Below are positions 32,295-41,064 of a DNA stretch of 42,835 nt, in pieces. The stretch's first letter is position 1. Each line of letters opens with the position of its first letter. Made by a program: the position numbers and the translations under genes. The notes under the pieces were generated by a model, which had not been told where the DNA came from, did not search any database, and worked only from the letters and a program-made list of their open reading frames with translations. This DNA is from Defluviitaleaceae bacterium (GTDB lineage Bacteria; Bacillota; Clostridia; Lachnospirales; WQUN01): positions 1 to 42,835 of the forward strand of contig WQVF01000029.1 of assembly GCA_009781725.1 (NCBI GenBank), read 5' to 3'.

Positions 32295-33005
32295 GTGAAA
32301 ATTTTAGCTCTTGACACCTCCGGCAAACAGGCCGGGGCCGCCATTATGGATGAATACATAACCATTGGCGAGATTTGTATAAACGCCCAAAGCGGGCCAA
32401 AGGCCTTTCATCATTCTCAGATTCTAATGCCTGGGGTGGAGAGGCTGTTTGCCCTTTGCGGTATGGAATTGGCGGATATAGATTATGTGGCCTATGTCTC
32501 CGGGCCGGGGTCATTTACCGGATTGCGTATCGGAGCCGCTACGGCATTGGGGCTGGCGCGGGGGGCTAATAAGCTTGCCGTTGGGGTTCCTACCTTAGAT
32601 GCATTGGCATACAATATGCTATGCGTAAATGAGGGTATGCTTATTGTTCCCCTGATGGATGCCCGGCGAGGGCAGGTTTATGGGGCGATTTATCGGAAGG
32701 AAGGCGGGGAGATTAAGCGGCTGACAGATTATTTTGCATGTAGTATCGAAGATGCACTTGCCCAGGTTCCCACTACGGCTGTTTTCCTAGGCGACGGCAC
32801 TTGTGCTAATAAAACCGTTATCGAGGTAAATTGTCCCACCCCCCAATTCGCCCCTCTCAACGCCAATCGCCAACGTCCTGCAAGCGTCGCACTCTGCGCC
32901 CTTCATCAATTGAAAACCACACCACCTCCAAACCCCGGCACTGAGCCTGTAGAAATCATATATATACGAGACCCCCAAGCCGTCCGTGAACAAAAAAAGT
33001 CATGA
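32295..33005 (+). CDS. tsaB: tRNA t6A synthesis protein TsaB
   Basis: ASKHA-fold scaffold partner of TsaD, without its own active site. Marks are ILALDTSGKQAGAAIMD at the start, SGPGSFTGLRIGAATALGLA and MDARRGQVYGAIY. 236 aa is typical. The start GTG at 32295 has AGGAGA 4 nt upstream; a longer frame to 32274 includes this site and is rejected. The stop overlaps the rimI start (ATGA). It is part of the conserved tsaE-tsaB-rimI order. Confidence 0.95.
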   Translation: MKILALDTSGKQAGAAIMDEYITIGEICINAQSGPKAFHHSQILMPGVERLFALCGMELADIDYVAYVSGPGSFTGLRIGAATALGLARGANKLAVGVPTLDALAYNMLCVNEGMLIVPLMDARRGQVYGAIYRKEGGEIKRLTDYFACSIEDALAQVPTTAVFLGDGTCANKTVIEVNCPTPQFAPLNANRQRPASVALCALHQLKTTPPPNPGTEPVEIIYIRDPQAVREQKKS

Positions 33006-33439
33006 TAGCCGTGACCACCATGGCTCCAGCCCATCTATATGAAGTCCACGCCATAGAGTCTCACTCATTCTCTGACCCATGGCCCATGGAAGAAATCCTA
33101 TGGGAAATAGAAAACCCCGATTCCATATGCTTGGCGGCATTGGAAAACGAAAAAGTAGCAGGCTATGTAACCATGCGGCATTTGGTGGATGAAGGCCATA
33201 TCAGCAATATTGCAGTTCATGAGGATTATCGGAAAAAAGGCGTTGGCTCTGCCTTAATTGAAGGGCTAATCGCTGCCGCTAAGAGCTATAACATGGTTGG
33301 CATAACCCTAGAAGTAAGAATCGGCAACCGTGCAGCAATGGCTCTTTATCATAAATATGGCTTTATAGTGGAAGGCTATCGACGGGGGTTTTATTCATAC
33401 CCAACTGAAGATGCTGCTATAATGTGGAAGTATATATAA
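33002..33439 (+). CDS. rimI: Ribosomal protein S18 alanine N-acetyltransferase
   Basis: A 145-aa GNAT enzyme that acetylates the N-terminus of S18. Signature elements are HISNIAVHEDYRKKGVGSAL (acetyl-CoA loop R-K-K-G-V-G), TLEVRIGNRAAMALYHKYGF and the closing RRGFYSYPTEDAAIMWK. The 4-nt overlap with tsaB and the operon order confirm the call. Confidence 0.95.
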   Translation: MIAVTTMAPAHLYEVHAIESHSFSDPWPMEEILWEIENPDSICLAALENEKVAGYVTMRHLVDEGHISNIAVHEDYRKKGVGSALIEGLIAAAKSYNMVGITLEVRIGNRAAMALYHKYGFIVEGYRRGFYSYPTEDAAIMWKYI

Positions 33440-33445
33440 AGTTGT

Positions 33446-33555
33446 GACCACCCCGCCGCTTCGCGGCACCCCTCCGTGGGAGGGGAATTAAAGACGTGTA
33501 CTCCCCAAGTTCTCCTCTGAGGAGGGGAAAGACGCCGAAGGCGGTGAGGGTGGTC
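33446..33555. repeat. Palindromic interspersed element (GACCACCC...GGGTGGTC)
   Basis: A 110-bp element whose ends are GACCACCC and GGGTGGTC, with nested inverted repeats: CCGC-TTCG-CGG, CCCCTCC/GGAGGGG and CGCC-GAAG-GCGG. This is a MITE-like repeat type known from many bacteria. It fills the rimI-lon gap and could act as a transcript 3'-end structure. Confidence 0.85.
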
Positions 33556-33596
33556 AGTTTGGTATAAGACTAGAAAATCTTGTATGAGGTGTATAA

Positions 33597-35993
33597 ATGA
33601 CCCCAAGAGAATTAACCTGGCAGGAACTAAAATTTTTTTATGAAGATTTTGAGCTTGAAAAAAAAGCAGAAGAAAAAGACAATTTACTTTCTCAAAAACT
33701 AATTGGTCAGCCCAGGGCTTCACAAGCACTGCGCTTTGGACTTCAAATGAAGGACAAAGCCTATCATATCTATGTCACCGGCCAAACCGGGACAGGACGT
33801 ACAACCTTTGCCAAATCCTACGCAGCGCAAATTGCCGCTACCGAGGCCACTCCTCCAGACCTTTGCTATGTCTATAATTTTGCCAATCCAAAATGTCCCA
33901 AACTAATGACCTTGCCCCCTGGCACAGGCCAGCCTCTCAAAGACAGCATGATTGAGCTGATGAACCGCCTAACCAGCGAGCTCCCCAAGACTTTCACAAG
34001 CAAGGATCACGAAACCAAGAAAAACGAAGTTATTGATATCTATAAGAATAAACGAGACGATATAATCAAAGAAATGACAGAAGAGGCCCGCACTCAGGAT
34101 TTTGGTGTGAAAAACACCTCAAGCGGGATATATTTCATGCCCATCGTAGACGGGGAAGTAATTTCCGAGGAGCAATACGAAGCCCTTTCTCAGGAAGAAA
34201 AGGACAGTATCTCGGAAAACAGTGTATCCATACAAAAACGCGCCGCAGAGGTCATGCGGAAAATCCGGGATTATGATAAACGCACTAAGAAGGCTGTGGA
34301 GGAGCTGGAGTACTCCCTTGCTCTTTTCACCGTTGGCCATCATATGAACGATATAATCCAGGAGTTTGCCCATGAGTCTAATATCCACGCATATCTCAAG
34401 GATGTGAAAGAAGATATCCTGGAAAATATCGCTGAGTTCCTGGCAGAGGACGCCGAGGAAGAAGAGGCAATGCAGACAATTCTTCCCTGGTACAGCAAGA
34501 AATCCAATGAGGATATACTGACCAGATACAAGGTAAACCTAGTAACCAATAATGCCGAGCAAGCAGGAGCTCCTGTGGTAGTGGATTATAACCCTAGTCA
34601 TACCAACCTCGTTGGTGAAATTGAGTACGATAACGAGTTTGGTAATTTCTCCACGGACTTTATGAAAATTAAGCCGGGGCTGTTGCATCGTGCCAATGGG
34701 GGCTATTTGATACTCCAGGCGCAAGATGTCCTCGGTAGCCCACATGCCTGGGAGACATTGCGCCGCAGCCTGATAACCGGCCAAATTGTGACTGAGCCCC
34801 TGCGGGAATACAACACAGGTGTTGCAGTAAGTGGAATCAAGCCCGAGCCCATCCCACTGGATGTAAAAATAATCCTGGTCGGCGGTGGATTCTACTATGA
34901 CTTGCTGTGGACTTATGACGATTATTTCGAAAAACTGTTCAAGGTCCGAGTGGATTTTGATTATGAAATGAAGCTCAACCACGAAAATATGATGGAGCTA
35001 TCCAGTTATGTAAAGGCATGGGCCACTAAGGAAAATTCTCTGCCCTTTGAAGACGGGGCAATAAGCCGTTTAATAGAATACGCCGCCCGTCTAGCTGAGC
35101 GCAAAGACCGCCTTACCACTCGATTCAACCGTCTGTCGGAAATTCTGGCGGAAGCAACCGCATGGGCACGTATAGACAGCGAATCATCGGTTTCCGCCGA
35201 CCATATAAAAAAAGCCATAGAAAAGCGGAATTATCGTCTTAATATGTACGAGGAAAAACTAAGTGACCTGATAGAAGAAGACTCAATAATGATTTCCACC
35301 CAGGGTACCCAGGTAGGCCAAATAAACGGCCTTGCGGTACTTGATACTGGGGACTATGCTTTTGCCAAACCTAGCAGAATAACTGCAACGGTGTACATGG
35401 GCAAGGCGGGAATCGTCAATATAGAAAAAGAAGCGGAAATGTCCGGCCAAATTCATGATAAAGGAGTCCAGGTCATTATAGGATACCTGGGACAGACCTA
35501 TGCACAGGACTTTCCCCTGACTCTAAGCTGCCGTATCTGTTTTGAGCAAAATTACAGCGGGATAGACGGCGACAGCGCATCCTCCACGGAGCTATTCGCT
35601 ATCCTAAGCGCATTGACAGGCCTGCCAATACGCCAGGATATAGCGGTCACCGGCTCCATGAATCAGCATGGAGAAATCCAGCCCATAGGAGGTACCACAT
35701 TCAAAATAGAAGGTTTTTTTGATTTATGTAGTAAACGGGGACTCACAGGCACCCAGGGAGTGATAATTCCTGCAAGAAATATCCGGGACTTGGTTCTTAA
35801 AGATGAAGTGATAGAAGCGGTGCGGGATGGAAAGTTCCATATATACCCTATATCTCATGTGGATGAAGGTATAGAGATACTAATGAGCCTACCGGCAGGG
35901 GATGGGAGCACCAAGATTTATCCCTATGATACTGTCCATGGAAAGGCGTATAGGAAGCTACGGTCTTATCATCGTAAGGCGATGAAGGAATAA
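33597..35993 (+). CDS. Lon-family AAA protease (LonH/YcbZ-like)
   Basis: A 798-aa ATP-dependent protease. The N-terminal AAA region carries GQTGTGRTT (residues 62-70) where a Walker A lysine is expected; here it is Arg (R68). A coiled-coil-like helical insertion follows (about 110-290), then AAA elements (GGYLILQAQDVL; VKIILVGGG). The C-terminal S16 protease domain has the Ser-Lys dyad S660 (in GDSASS) and K703 (TTFKIEG), 43 residues apart as in E. coli Lon. The overall form fits the stand-alone LonH/YcbZ group rather than classical Lon, which begins with a LAN domain. Start ATG 33597 has GAGGTG upstream. It converges with vapC, with a 6-nt gap. Confidence 0.9.
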   Translation: MTPRELTWQELKFFYEDFELEKKAEEKDNLLSQKLIGQPRASQALRFGLQMKDKAYHIYVTGQTGTGRTTFAKSYAAQIAATEATPPDLCYVYNFANPKCPKLMTLPPGTGQPLKDSMIELMNRLTSELPKTFTSKDHETKKNEVIDIYKNKRDDIIKEMTEEARTQDFGVKNTSSGIYFMPIVDGEVISEEQYEALSQEEKDSISENSVSIQKRAAEVMRKIRDYDKRTKKAVEELEYSLALFTVGHHMNDIIQEFAHESNIHAYLKDVKEDILENIAEFLAEDAEEEEAMQTILPWYSKKSNEDILTRYKVNLVTNNAEQAGAPVVVDYNPSHTNLVGEIEYDNEFGNFSTDFMKIKPGLLHRANGGYLILQAQDVLGSPHAWETLRRSLITGQIVTEPLREYNTGVAVSGIKPEPIPLDVKIILVGGGFYYDLLWTYDDYFEKLFKVRVDFDYEMKLNHENMMELSSYVKAWATKENSLPFEDGAISRLIEYAARLAERKDRLTTRFNRLSEILAEATAWARIDSESSVSADHIKKAIEKRNYRLNMYEEKLSDLIEEDSIMISTQGTQVGQINGLAVLDTGDYAFAKPSRITATVYMGKAGIVNIEKEAEMSGQIHDKGVQVIIGYLGQTYAQDFPLTLSCRICFEQNYSGIDGDSASSTELFAILSALTGLPIRQDIAVTGSMNQHGEIQPIGGTTFKIEGFFDLCSKRGLTGTQGVIIPARNIRDLVLKDEVIEAVRDGKFHIYPISHVDEGIEILMSLPAGDGSTKIYPYDTVHGKAYRKLRSYHRKAMKE

Positions 35994-35999
35994 CTTTGC

Positions 36000-36410
36000 C
36001 TATAATAGTTTGCAAAACTCCGTAGGAGATACAATCTTGACAGACGAAGCAGCAGTCAGAAACGCCTCGTCACGGGTTATGATGTAATCTGCGTTTGCTT
36101 TCTTTGCACAAACAGCTACCAGCGCATCTTCAAAATCTGCTATAGGAAGTGAAATCGCGGCATTACAGTCATCATGGGTTGCAGAAACAACTTTATACGT
36201 ATGAAGCAAAAAATCAAGAGCTGTATTCGCGGAATTAATATCGCGAGCTTTGCTGTACAAATAAAAAATATCCGCAACAGCATTTGCTGTGAACAAACAT
36301 GAAAACACACCGGCCTGACCTTGAATTAAAATTGTTTTAGCGGGGATGTCAAAGGGCGAACGCTCTTGTAGAGCATCCATAATCACATTGGTGTCGAGGA
36401 GCACAGTCAT
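36000..36410 (-). CDS. PIN-domain toxin, VapC type
   Basis: A 136-aa PIN ribonuclease, toxin of a type II system. The acidic active site is visible: D6 (LLDTNVIMD), probably D47, D95 (FEDALVAVCAKK) and D114 (ITRDEAF). The 4-nt overlap with the upstream antitoxin gene shows coupling. VapC toxins usually cleave initiator tRNA or rRNA; the target here is not known. Confidence 0.92.
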   Translation of the reverse strand: MTVLLDTNVIMDALQERSPFDIPAKTILIQGQAGVFSCLFTANAVADIFYLYSKARDINSANTALDFLLHTYKVVSATHDDCNAAISLPIADFEDALVAVCAKKANADYIITRDEAFLTAASSVKIVSPTEFCKLL

Positions 36411-36646
36411 TTTGTCAATCTCTCTGTTTTAATATCTTCAACATCCATATCACTTGGTAGGGTTCCAAAAAGTTGTTCAATGCCTGTAATTTGTTCCGAC
36501 ATTTTCTTCATGTACCAAGGTGTCTTATCAAAACGGATTATTTTTGCGGTGGGTTTGCCGTATTTTGTAATAATTACATCTGTAGTTTCCGCTATATCAA
36601 CATATTTTCCTATATTGATTTTTAAATCGGATAGAGCTACCTGCAT
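36407..36646 (-). CDS. Phd/YefM-type antitoxin
   Basis: A 79-aa antitoxin. The N-terminal Phd/YefM DNA-binding half reads VALSDLKINIGKYVDIAE and then VIITKYGKPTAKI; the C-terminal half is the toxin-binding tail. AGGAGG lies upstream of the ATG, and a strong promoter is at 36674-36703. It should neutralise the PIN toxin and repress the operon. Confidence 0.88.
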   Translation of the reverse strand: MQVALSDLKINIGKYVDIAETTDVIITKYGKPTAKIIRFDKTPWYMKKMSEQITGIEQLFGTLPSDMDVEDIKTERLTK

Positions 36647-36673
36647 ATCAGTTTCCTCCTGGATTTTTATTGC

Positions 36674-36703
36674 AATATATCATTTTGGGTGCTGTTATGT
36701 CAA
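36674..36703 (-). promoter_or_regulatory. Promoter of the antitoxin-toxin pair
   Basis: Minus strand TTGACA (36703-36698), 18-nt spacer, TATATT (36679-36674). Confidence 0.65.
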
Positions 36704-36729
36704 TGAATTAGGTGCTATTTGCAGGAGTT

Positions 36730-37893
36730 TCACTCCACATACCCATATTCAATGTTAATCTCAACATCATACCCAGGAGCCAATTTCACAATATCCTGAA
36801 TTACAGCCTCCCTTAGTACGGGGGCTTTTTTTCTGCTTTCATGAGGGATTTCCATATCGAATACGAGCTTATCCTTGGGTACGGAGTTGACTATTCTAAA
36901 TTCATGAGCACATAGAGTAGGGTATTTTTCAGTTAGAAGGCTTTGGGTAAGGCTGATTAGGCCCTGGAGCCGCTTGTCGGATAAATCTATCGGGTCTAGG
37001 TGGATTACCATAAGGATTCCCAGCTTCTCAAGGACGGCATTGGCAGCGTTTTCTACGATTTCGTGGGAATCAGCTAAAGACATATCCGCGGCAACCTCTA
37101 CATGGATGCTTGCCATATCCCGGCCCGGGCCATAGCTGTGTACTACCAGGTCATGTGCGCCCAAGATTCCCTCGTGGCTTTTTATGATTTCCTTGATTTC
37201 TGCGGCCAGTGATATATCCGTCGGGTTGCCTATTATCCGCCCCAGTGCTTCCTTTGCCACTTTGTATCCTGACCGGAGGAATACAAAGGCAATAAGTGCC
37301 CCAATATAACCGTCGATATGAAAATCCACAAAGCGGGAGATTATCAGGGACACTAGAGTCGCCGCTGTGATAATCACATCGTTCCGGGAGTCTATCCCCA
37401 CTGCAAGCAAGGTATCGGATTTTATGGCTCGGCCAAGTTTTTTGTTGAAAATGGCCATCCATAGCTTGACAACCATACCGAAGATGAGTGCCGCAACTGC
37501 CATTGGATAAAAATAAACCGGCTCCGGGTTTATAATCATAGAAACAGAGCTGCGCATAACCTCGTACCCGGTAAGAAGAATAATCCCCGCCACGGCAAGG
37601 CTAATAAGATACTCAATCCGGCTATGGCCAAAGGGATGCTCCCTGTCGGCAGGCTTTGCGGACCAGCGAAAGCCTAGGATTGTAAGCAACGAGGTGAGGC
37701 AGTCCGTCAGATTATTGAATGCGTCTGCGGTAATGGAGACACTGTTGGTAATAGAGCCCACGACAAATTTGATTGCGGAAAGCAATATATTAAGAATAAT
37801 CCCGCATGTGCCGGATAAAAGGCCGTATCTTTCCCGGACAGTGGGGGACTCAGTGTCTTGGTGGTTTTTTATGAATAGCTTTGTGAGAAGCAT
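36730..37893 (-). CDS. Cation diffusion facilitator (CDF) transporter
   Basis: A 387-aa metal-ion/proton antiporter. Six helices carry the metal-site motifs SITADAFNNLTD (helix II) and DSRNDV (helix V), and HPFGHSRIEY lies at the loop before helix III. The cytoplasmic C-terminal domain has HDLVVHSYGPG and MVIHLDP. The helix II and V residues are compatible with Mn/Fe or Zn export, but the substrate cannot be fixed. Start ATG 37893 has AGGAGA upstream. No metal-dependent regulator is adjacent; the vapBC pair follows. Confidence 0.93.
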   Translation of the reverse strand: MLLTKLFIKNHQDTESPTVRERYGLLSGTCGIILNILLSAIKFVVGSITNSVSITADAFNNLTDCLTSLLTILGFRWSAKPADREHPFGHSRIEYLISLAVAGIILLTGYEVMRSSVSMIINPEPVYFYPMAVAALIFGMVVKLWMAIFNKKLGRAIKSDTLLAVGIDSRNDVIITAATLVSLIISRFVDFHIDGYIGALIAFVFLRSGYKVAKEALGRIIGNPTDISLAAEIKEIIKSHEGILGAHDLVVHSYGPGRDMASIHVEVAADMSLADSHEIVENAANAVLEKLGILMVIHLDPIDLSDKRLQGLISLTQSLLTEKYPTLCAHEFRIVNSVPKDKLVFDMEIPHESRKKAPVLREAVIQDIVKLAPGYDVEINIEYGYVE

Positions 37894-38099
37894 GGTTTTC
37901 TCCTATTATTATAGTAGCCCATCCAACCGCTCATACCCATCTGGATATGTCATATCTATGGATAGGGTATGCTGTCATGGTGCAGAACTGCTATGATTCA
38001 AAGCCATAGAGGCTTCTTCGGGAGAAGTTTATCATATTGTGCTAAAATATAGTTAAGTTCATACCCCAAGGCCACAATTTTAATCCGAGGAGGACTTAA

Positions 38100-39710
38100 A
38101 TGAAAACATTATCCGGTATCATATTTAAAGGGACCAGAACAAAGCTGACCCTTGTATGCTATATAATGCTTGCACTGGGTGCAGGTTTTTTATTGTTGTA
38201 TGCCAACAGCCTGCTGGTATTGGTGCTTAACGATTATCTCTTGGTCCAAAATTTTGACGGCTTTGCCTTGCGGCTGTTTGTTACTGTTGGGCTATTCGTT
38301 CTTGTGTTTGGTTTGAATATGTTTGGGGCGTACTTCCATGCCCTTTTAGAAAATGGTACTCTCTCACGGTTGGCAAGGCATTATATTGCGCTGCTGCTGC
38401 GGGCTAAAAACAGTTATTTCACCAGCCGGCCTAGTGCGGAGCTTTATACTAGACTGTTCGAATCTTCCCAAAGCGTCGGCTTTTTTGTTGGCAGTGTATT
38501 ACGCATTTTTTCACATAGTATTATCTTTATTTTTTATGGCATTATTATTTTCCGTTTAAACCAATTTGCAGGTATTTTTGCCGTTTTGGTCACGCCCTTA
38601 TATTTCCTTGCAACTAAGAAGGCGGGGGATGTGCTTATCGATCTGACAGATGAAAGAATGACCTGCGATGGGGAATTGAGTACTGTAACACAGGAAGCCT
38701 TTGAAAACGTCGGCAATATAAAAGCCAAGGGCGTGTATGCTTTCTTTAACGCGCGCTCGGCTAGGGTGCTTCGCAAGATTAAACATATTACGGTACGGGA
38801 GGAAACCCTGGGTGCTTATATAACAGGCATAACCGTTCTGTTGCGTATTATTGCGCCCCTTTTGATTATCTTGGCGGCTATGCGCTTTTCCTCCAATTTT
38901 GAAGGCAGTGCCGGTAGCATTATGGTGCTATATATAAATATCCCTCTGTTTCTCGGTGCTTTTGCAAACATTCATGTCCAGTATATCGAATACAAGGCAA
39001 CAAAGCCCTTTTTGTCTCAACTCCGGGAGTTTGATGATGTGGAGTTGGAAAAGGATGGTGGCGTAGAAATCACAGCCTTCGAAAGCCTTCGTACAGAGGG
39101 TGTAAAGGCAGTATTTGATAGTGGGCGTGTTGTTTCGGTACCGGATTTTGAGGTGAAAAAGAGTGAAAAGGTAATGTTTTTTGGGGAGAGTGGAATCGGT
39201 AAATCAACCATTTTTAATATCATCATGGGGCTAATCACCGAATATGACGGCAGTGTTTTTGTTAATGGAATAAACTTGCGGGAAATAAGCCTTGCATCTC
39301 TGCGCAAGGTTTTTGGTATCACCTTCCAGCATACTAGTGCCCTAACCCTTAACCTGCGTGAGAATATTCTGCTTGGGGCTTCGATTACCGATGATGAGCT
39401 GGAACGGCTGATACGGCTTACAGCATTGGAAAGCCAGCATGACGTAAAGGGCGATACTATTCTAAACAATAAGGTGCTTAGCGGTGGCGAAAAATCGCGA
39501 TTGGGGCTGTCACAAACCCTCGTCACCGACCCGGAAATAATGCTCATAGATGAAGCTTTTTCCAATATGGATGAGGCACTTGAATCCAAGATAATAGCCG
39601 ACTTGTTCCGGGAATACCCCAACCGCGCCGTGATTTGCATAAGTCATCGCAATTCCAGTAGACCCTTTTTCGATAGGGTTGTGGATTTTAATAGACCTCT
39701 CCTGAAATAG
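38100..39710 (+). CDS. ABC transporter, fused membrane and ATPase domains
   Basis: A 536-aa exporter half. Six helices (residues about 15-300) precede an ATPase domain with Walker A GESGIGKST, signature LSGGEKSR, Walker B IMLIDE and CISHR. The domain is close to cyclic-peptide or bacteriocin exporters in size, but there is no peptidase domain and no precursor peptide nearby. The last codons (RPLLK and the stop) are supplied by the palindromic repeat at 39690, so the natural C-terminus may have been replaced. GAGGAGG sits before the ATG at 38100. It is alone on the plus strand between two minus-strand groups. Confidence 0.88.
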   Translation: MKTLSGIIFKGTRTKLTLVCYIMLALGAGFLLLYANSLLVLVLNDYLLVQNFDGFALRLFVTVGLFVLVFGLNMFGAYFHALLENGTLSRLARHYIALLLRAKNSYFTSRPSAELYTRLFESSQSVGFFVGSVLRIFSHSIIFIFYGIIIFRLNQFAGIFAVLVTPLYFLATKKAGDVLIDLTDERMTCDGELSTVTQEAFENVGNIKAKGVYAFFNARSARVLRKIKHITVREETLGAYITGITVLLRIIAPLLIILAAMRFSSNFEGSAGSIMVLYINIPLFLGAFANIHVQYIEYKATKPFLSQLREFDDVELEKDGGVEITAFESLRTEGVKAVFDSGRVVSVPDFEVKKSEKVMFFGESGIGKSTIFNIIMGLITEYDGSVFVNGINLREISLASLRKVFGITFQHTSALTLNLRENILLGASITDDELERLIRLTALESQHDVKGDTILNNKVLSGGEKSRLGLSQTLVTDPEIMLIDEAFSNMDEALESKIIADLFREYPNRAVICISHRNSSRPFFDRVVDFNRPLLK

Positions 39711-39764
39711 GGCAAAACAAGCTGCACTTCAAGCTTATTTCCCTATTTCGGAAGAGGTCCAATG
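39690..39764. repeat. Dispersed palindromic element, copy 2
   Basis: Left arm AATAGACCTCTCCTGAAATA, right arm its imperfect reverse complement; same element as at 19473-19549, with most differences in the centre. Its first 21 bases form the last six codons and stop of the ABC gene. Confidence 0.78.
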
Positions 39765-39770
39765 TTTAAG

Positions 39771-40238
39771 TCAGTGCTCTTCACTATTTTTTCTTCGAAA
39801 AGTTACTACTATGCTAAACAACAGTGGTTGTGCCATTACTTCCAACATCCCAAGGCTAGCACTGATAGGTAAGTTCTCAATAGGGGCAAGATAAATCAAC
39901 CCTTGGATGGAGCCATGAGCCGGTCCATAAGTATTGAAAATACCAAGTATTACAAGAATAACCCAAAGTTTTAGCCATGCCAATTTTTTTCCGATAATGC
40001 TGTCTTTAATCCACCAAATTACTATTCCCAGCAAAACCCCCCTGATAATTTGACCAATCAACACCGCTCCCATGCTGATTTCATCCAAAGGTCTAAAACC
40101 CATGAATTCTATTATGCTATCTGCGTAGTCAATGGTTAGGGGCATAGCAAGTAAAGTGACAATCGTATAAGTGATAACATGGGCCGCTATTATTTTCGTA
40201 AAAAACCTGAGTTTATGATTAGAGAAGAATTTAGTCAT
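39771..40238 (-). CDS. Hypothetical membrane protein, paired with a MerR regulator
   Basis: A 155-aa protein with four to five hydrophobic segments (about residues 14-34, 56-75, 85-105, 125-147). No family recognised. It overlaps the upstream MerR gene by 8 nt and so is co-translated with it; it is likely the regulator's partner or effector. The region downstream of its stop abuts the palindromic repeat. Confidence 0.65.
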   Translation of the reverse strand: MTKFFSNHKLRFFTKIIAAHVITYTIVTLLAMPLTIDYADSIIEFMGFRPLDEISMGAVLIGQIIRGVLLGIVIWWIKDSIIGKKLAWLKLWVILVILGIFNTYGPAHGSIQGLIYLAPIENLPISASLGMLEVMAQPLLFSIVVTFRRKNSEEH

Positions 40239-40977
40239 TGTTTTCAGCCCCCCAAATCTGTGTTTGTTTCCGCAAAACGCACCAATCTTTATGTCCGCAT
40301 TCGGGGCAGGTCATAAAGCGCACTTTATTATCGCCGACGCTAAAGAATGTCCGCCATAGCGATGGCTTGAAAACCGAGTTGCATTTGGGGCAAATAAGGG
40401 ATTTATCTTTTAGGGGAATAGCCGAAATCAGCAGACTGATTATTGCGACGGCTATATATACTCCAAGTCCCCACCAGATACGAGCCACTGCGAGCCACAC
40501 CATGAACAAAAACCCTAGAGTTGCTACAATTCCTACACCAACATAAATTGTGGTGAGCTTTTTCTTGTTGCGAAACTTGTTTTTCTTTTCCATAATGCCT
40601 TCTATGTCGATTATTGTATTTACCGGGACAATGGCTTTGTCATAGATACATTCTTTGAGTGTCTGTACCATTTCCAATTGATTTTGCCGTTCATCAATTT
40701 CACTAGCAAGTGATTTTGCTTGCTCGTCAAGGAATATTGTGAGGATTTCCCCTGACAATTCGCTCTCTAAGACGTTCTTAATAGAGTTTAAGGAGAGCCC
40801 GATTGCCTTTAAGGTAAAAATAAATTGAAATTTCCGCAAATCCTCATCGCTGTAGAGCCGCCTGCCCCCTTCGCTTAATTCAGATGGGGGCAGCAGTCCT
40901 TTTGTATCATAAAATTGTACTGTTCTGACCGACACATTACATAGCTTCGCCAATTCTCCGGTAGTGTATTTTGACAT
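40231..40977 (-). CDS. Membrane-bound MerR-family regulator with zinc ribbon
   Basis: A 248-aa fusion. Residues 1-70 are a MerR winged helix (YTTGELAKLCNVSVRTVQFY, then GRRLYSDEDL), followed by a coiled coil (85-110), two membrane helices (about 144-164 and 167-187) and a C-terminal zinc ribbon (C196, C199, C224, C227). MerR proteins are normally soluble dimers with a sensor domain, so a membrane and zinc-ribbon tail is unusual. The start is ATG 40977, with GGAGGTGA upstream; the GTG at 40986 lies within that site. A MerR-type promoter with a 19-nt spacer precedes it, implying autoregulation. Confidence 0.85.
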   Translation of the reverse strand: MSKYTTGELAKLCNVSVRTVQFYDTKGLLPPSELSEGGRRLYSDEDLRKFQFIFTLKAIGLSLNSIKNVLESELSGEILTIFLDEQAKSLASEIDERQNQLEMVQTLKECIYDKAIVPVNTIIDIEGIMEKKNKFRNKKKLTTIYVGVGIVATLGFLFMVWLAVARIWWGLGVYIAVAIISLLISAIPLKDKSLICPKCNSVFKPSLWRTFFSVGDNKVRFMTCPECGHKDWCVLRKQTQIWGAENND

Positions 40978-40999
40978 AGAATTCACCTCCTTTGCCCCG

Positions 41000-41030
41000 A
41001 CTTTAGAACATTACGTTACGTCATGAGCAA
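41000..41030 (-). promoter_or_regulatory. MerR-type promoter with 19-nt spacer
   Basis: Minus strand TTGCTC (41030-41025), 19-nt spacer containing GACGTAACGTAA, TAAAGT (41005-41000). A second TTACGTAA lies just upstream. The over-long spacer is typical for promoters twisted open by MerR regulators. Confidence 0.6.
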
Positions 41031-41064
41031 TAGGTTACGTAAGGGGATTTTTTGCACAACTACA

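Noticed and set aside
39017-39640. Antisense open frame (207 codons, minus) inside the ABC gene
   Set aside because: It lies opposite the ATPase domain, is Ser/Arg-rich and resembles a frame shadow.
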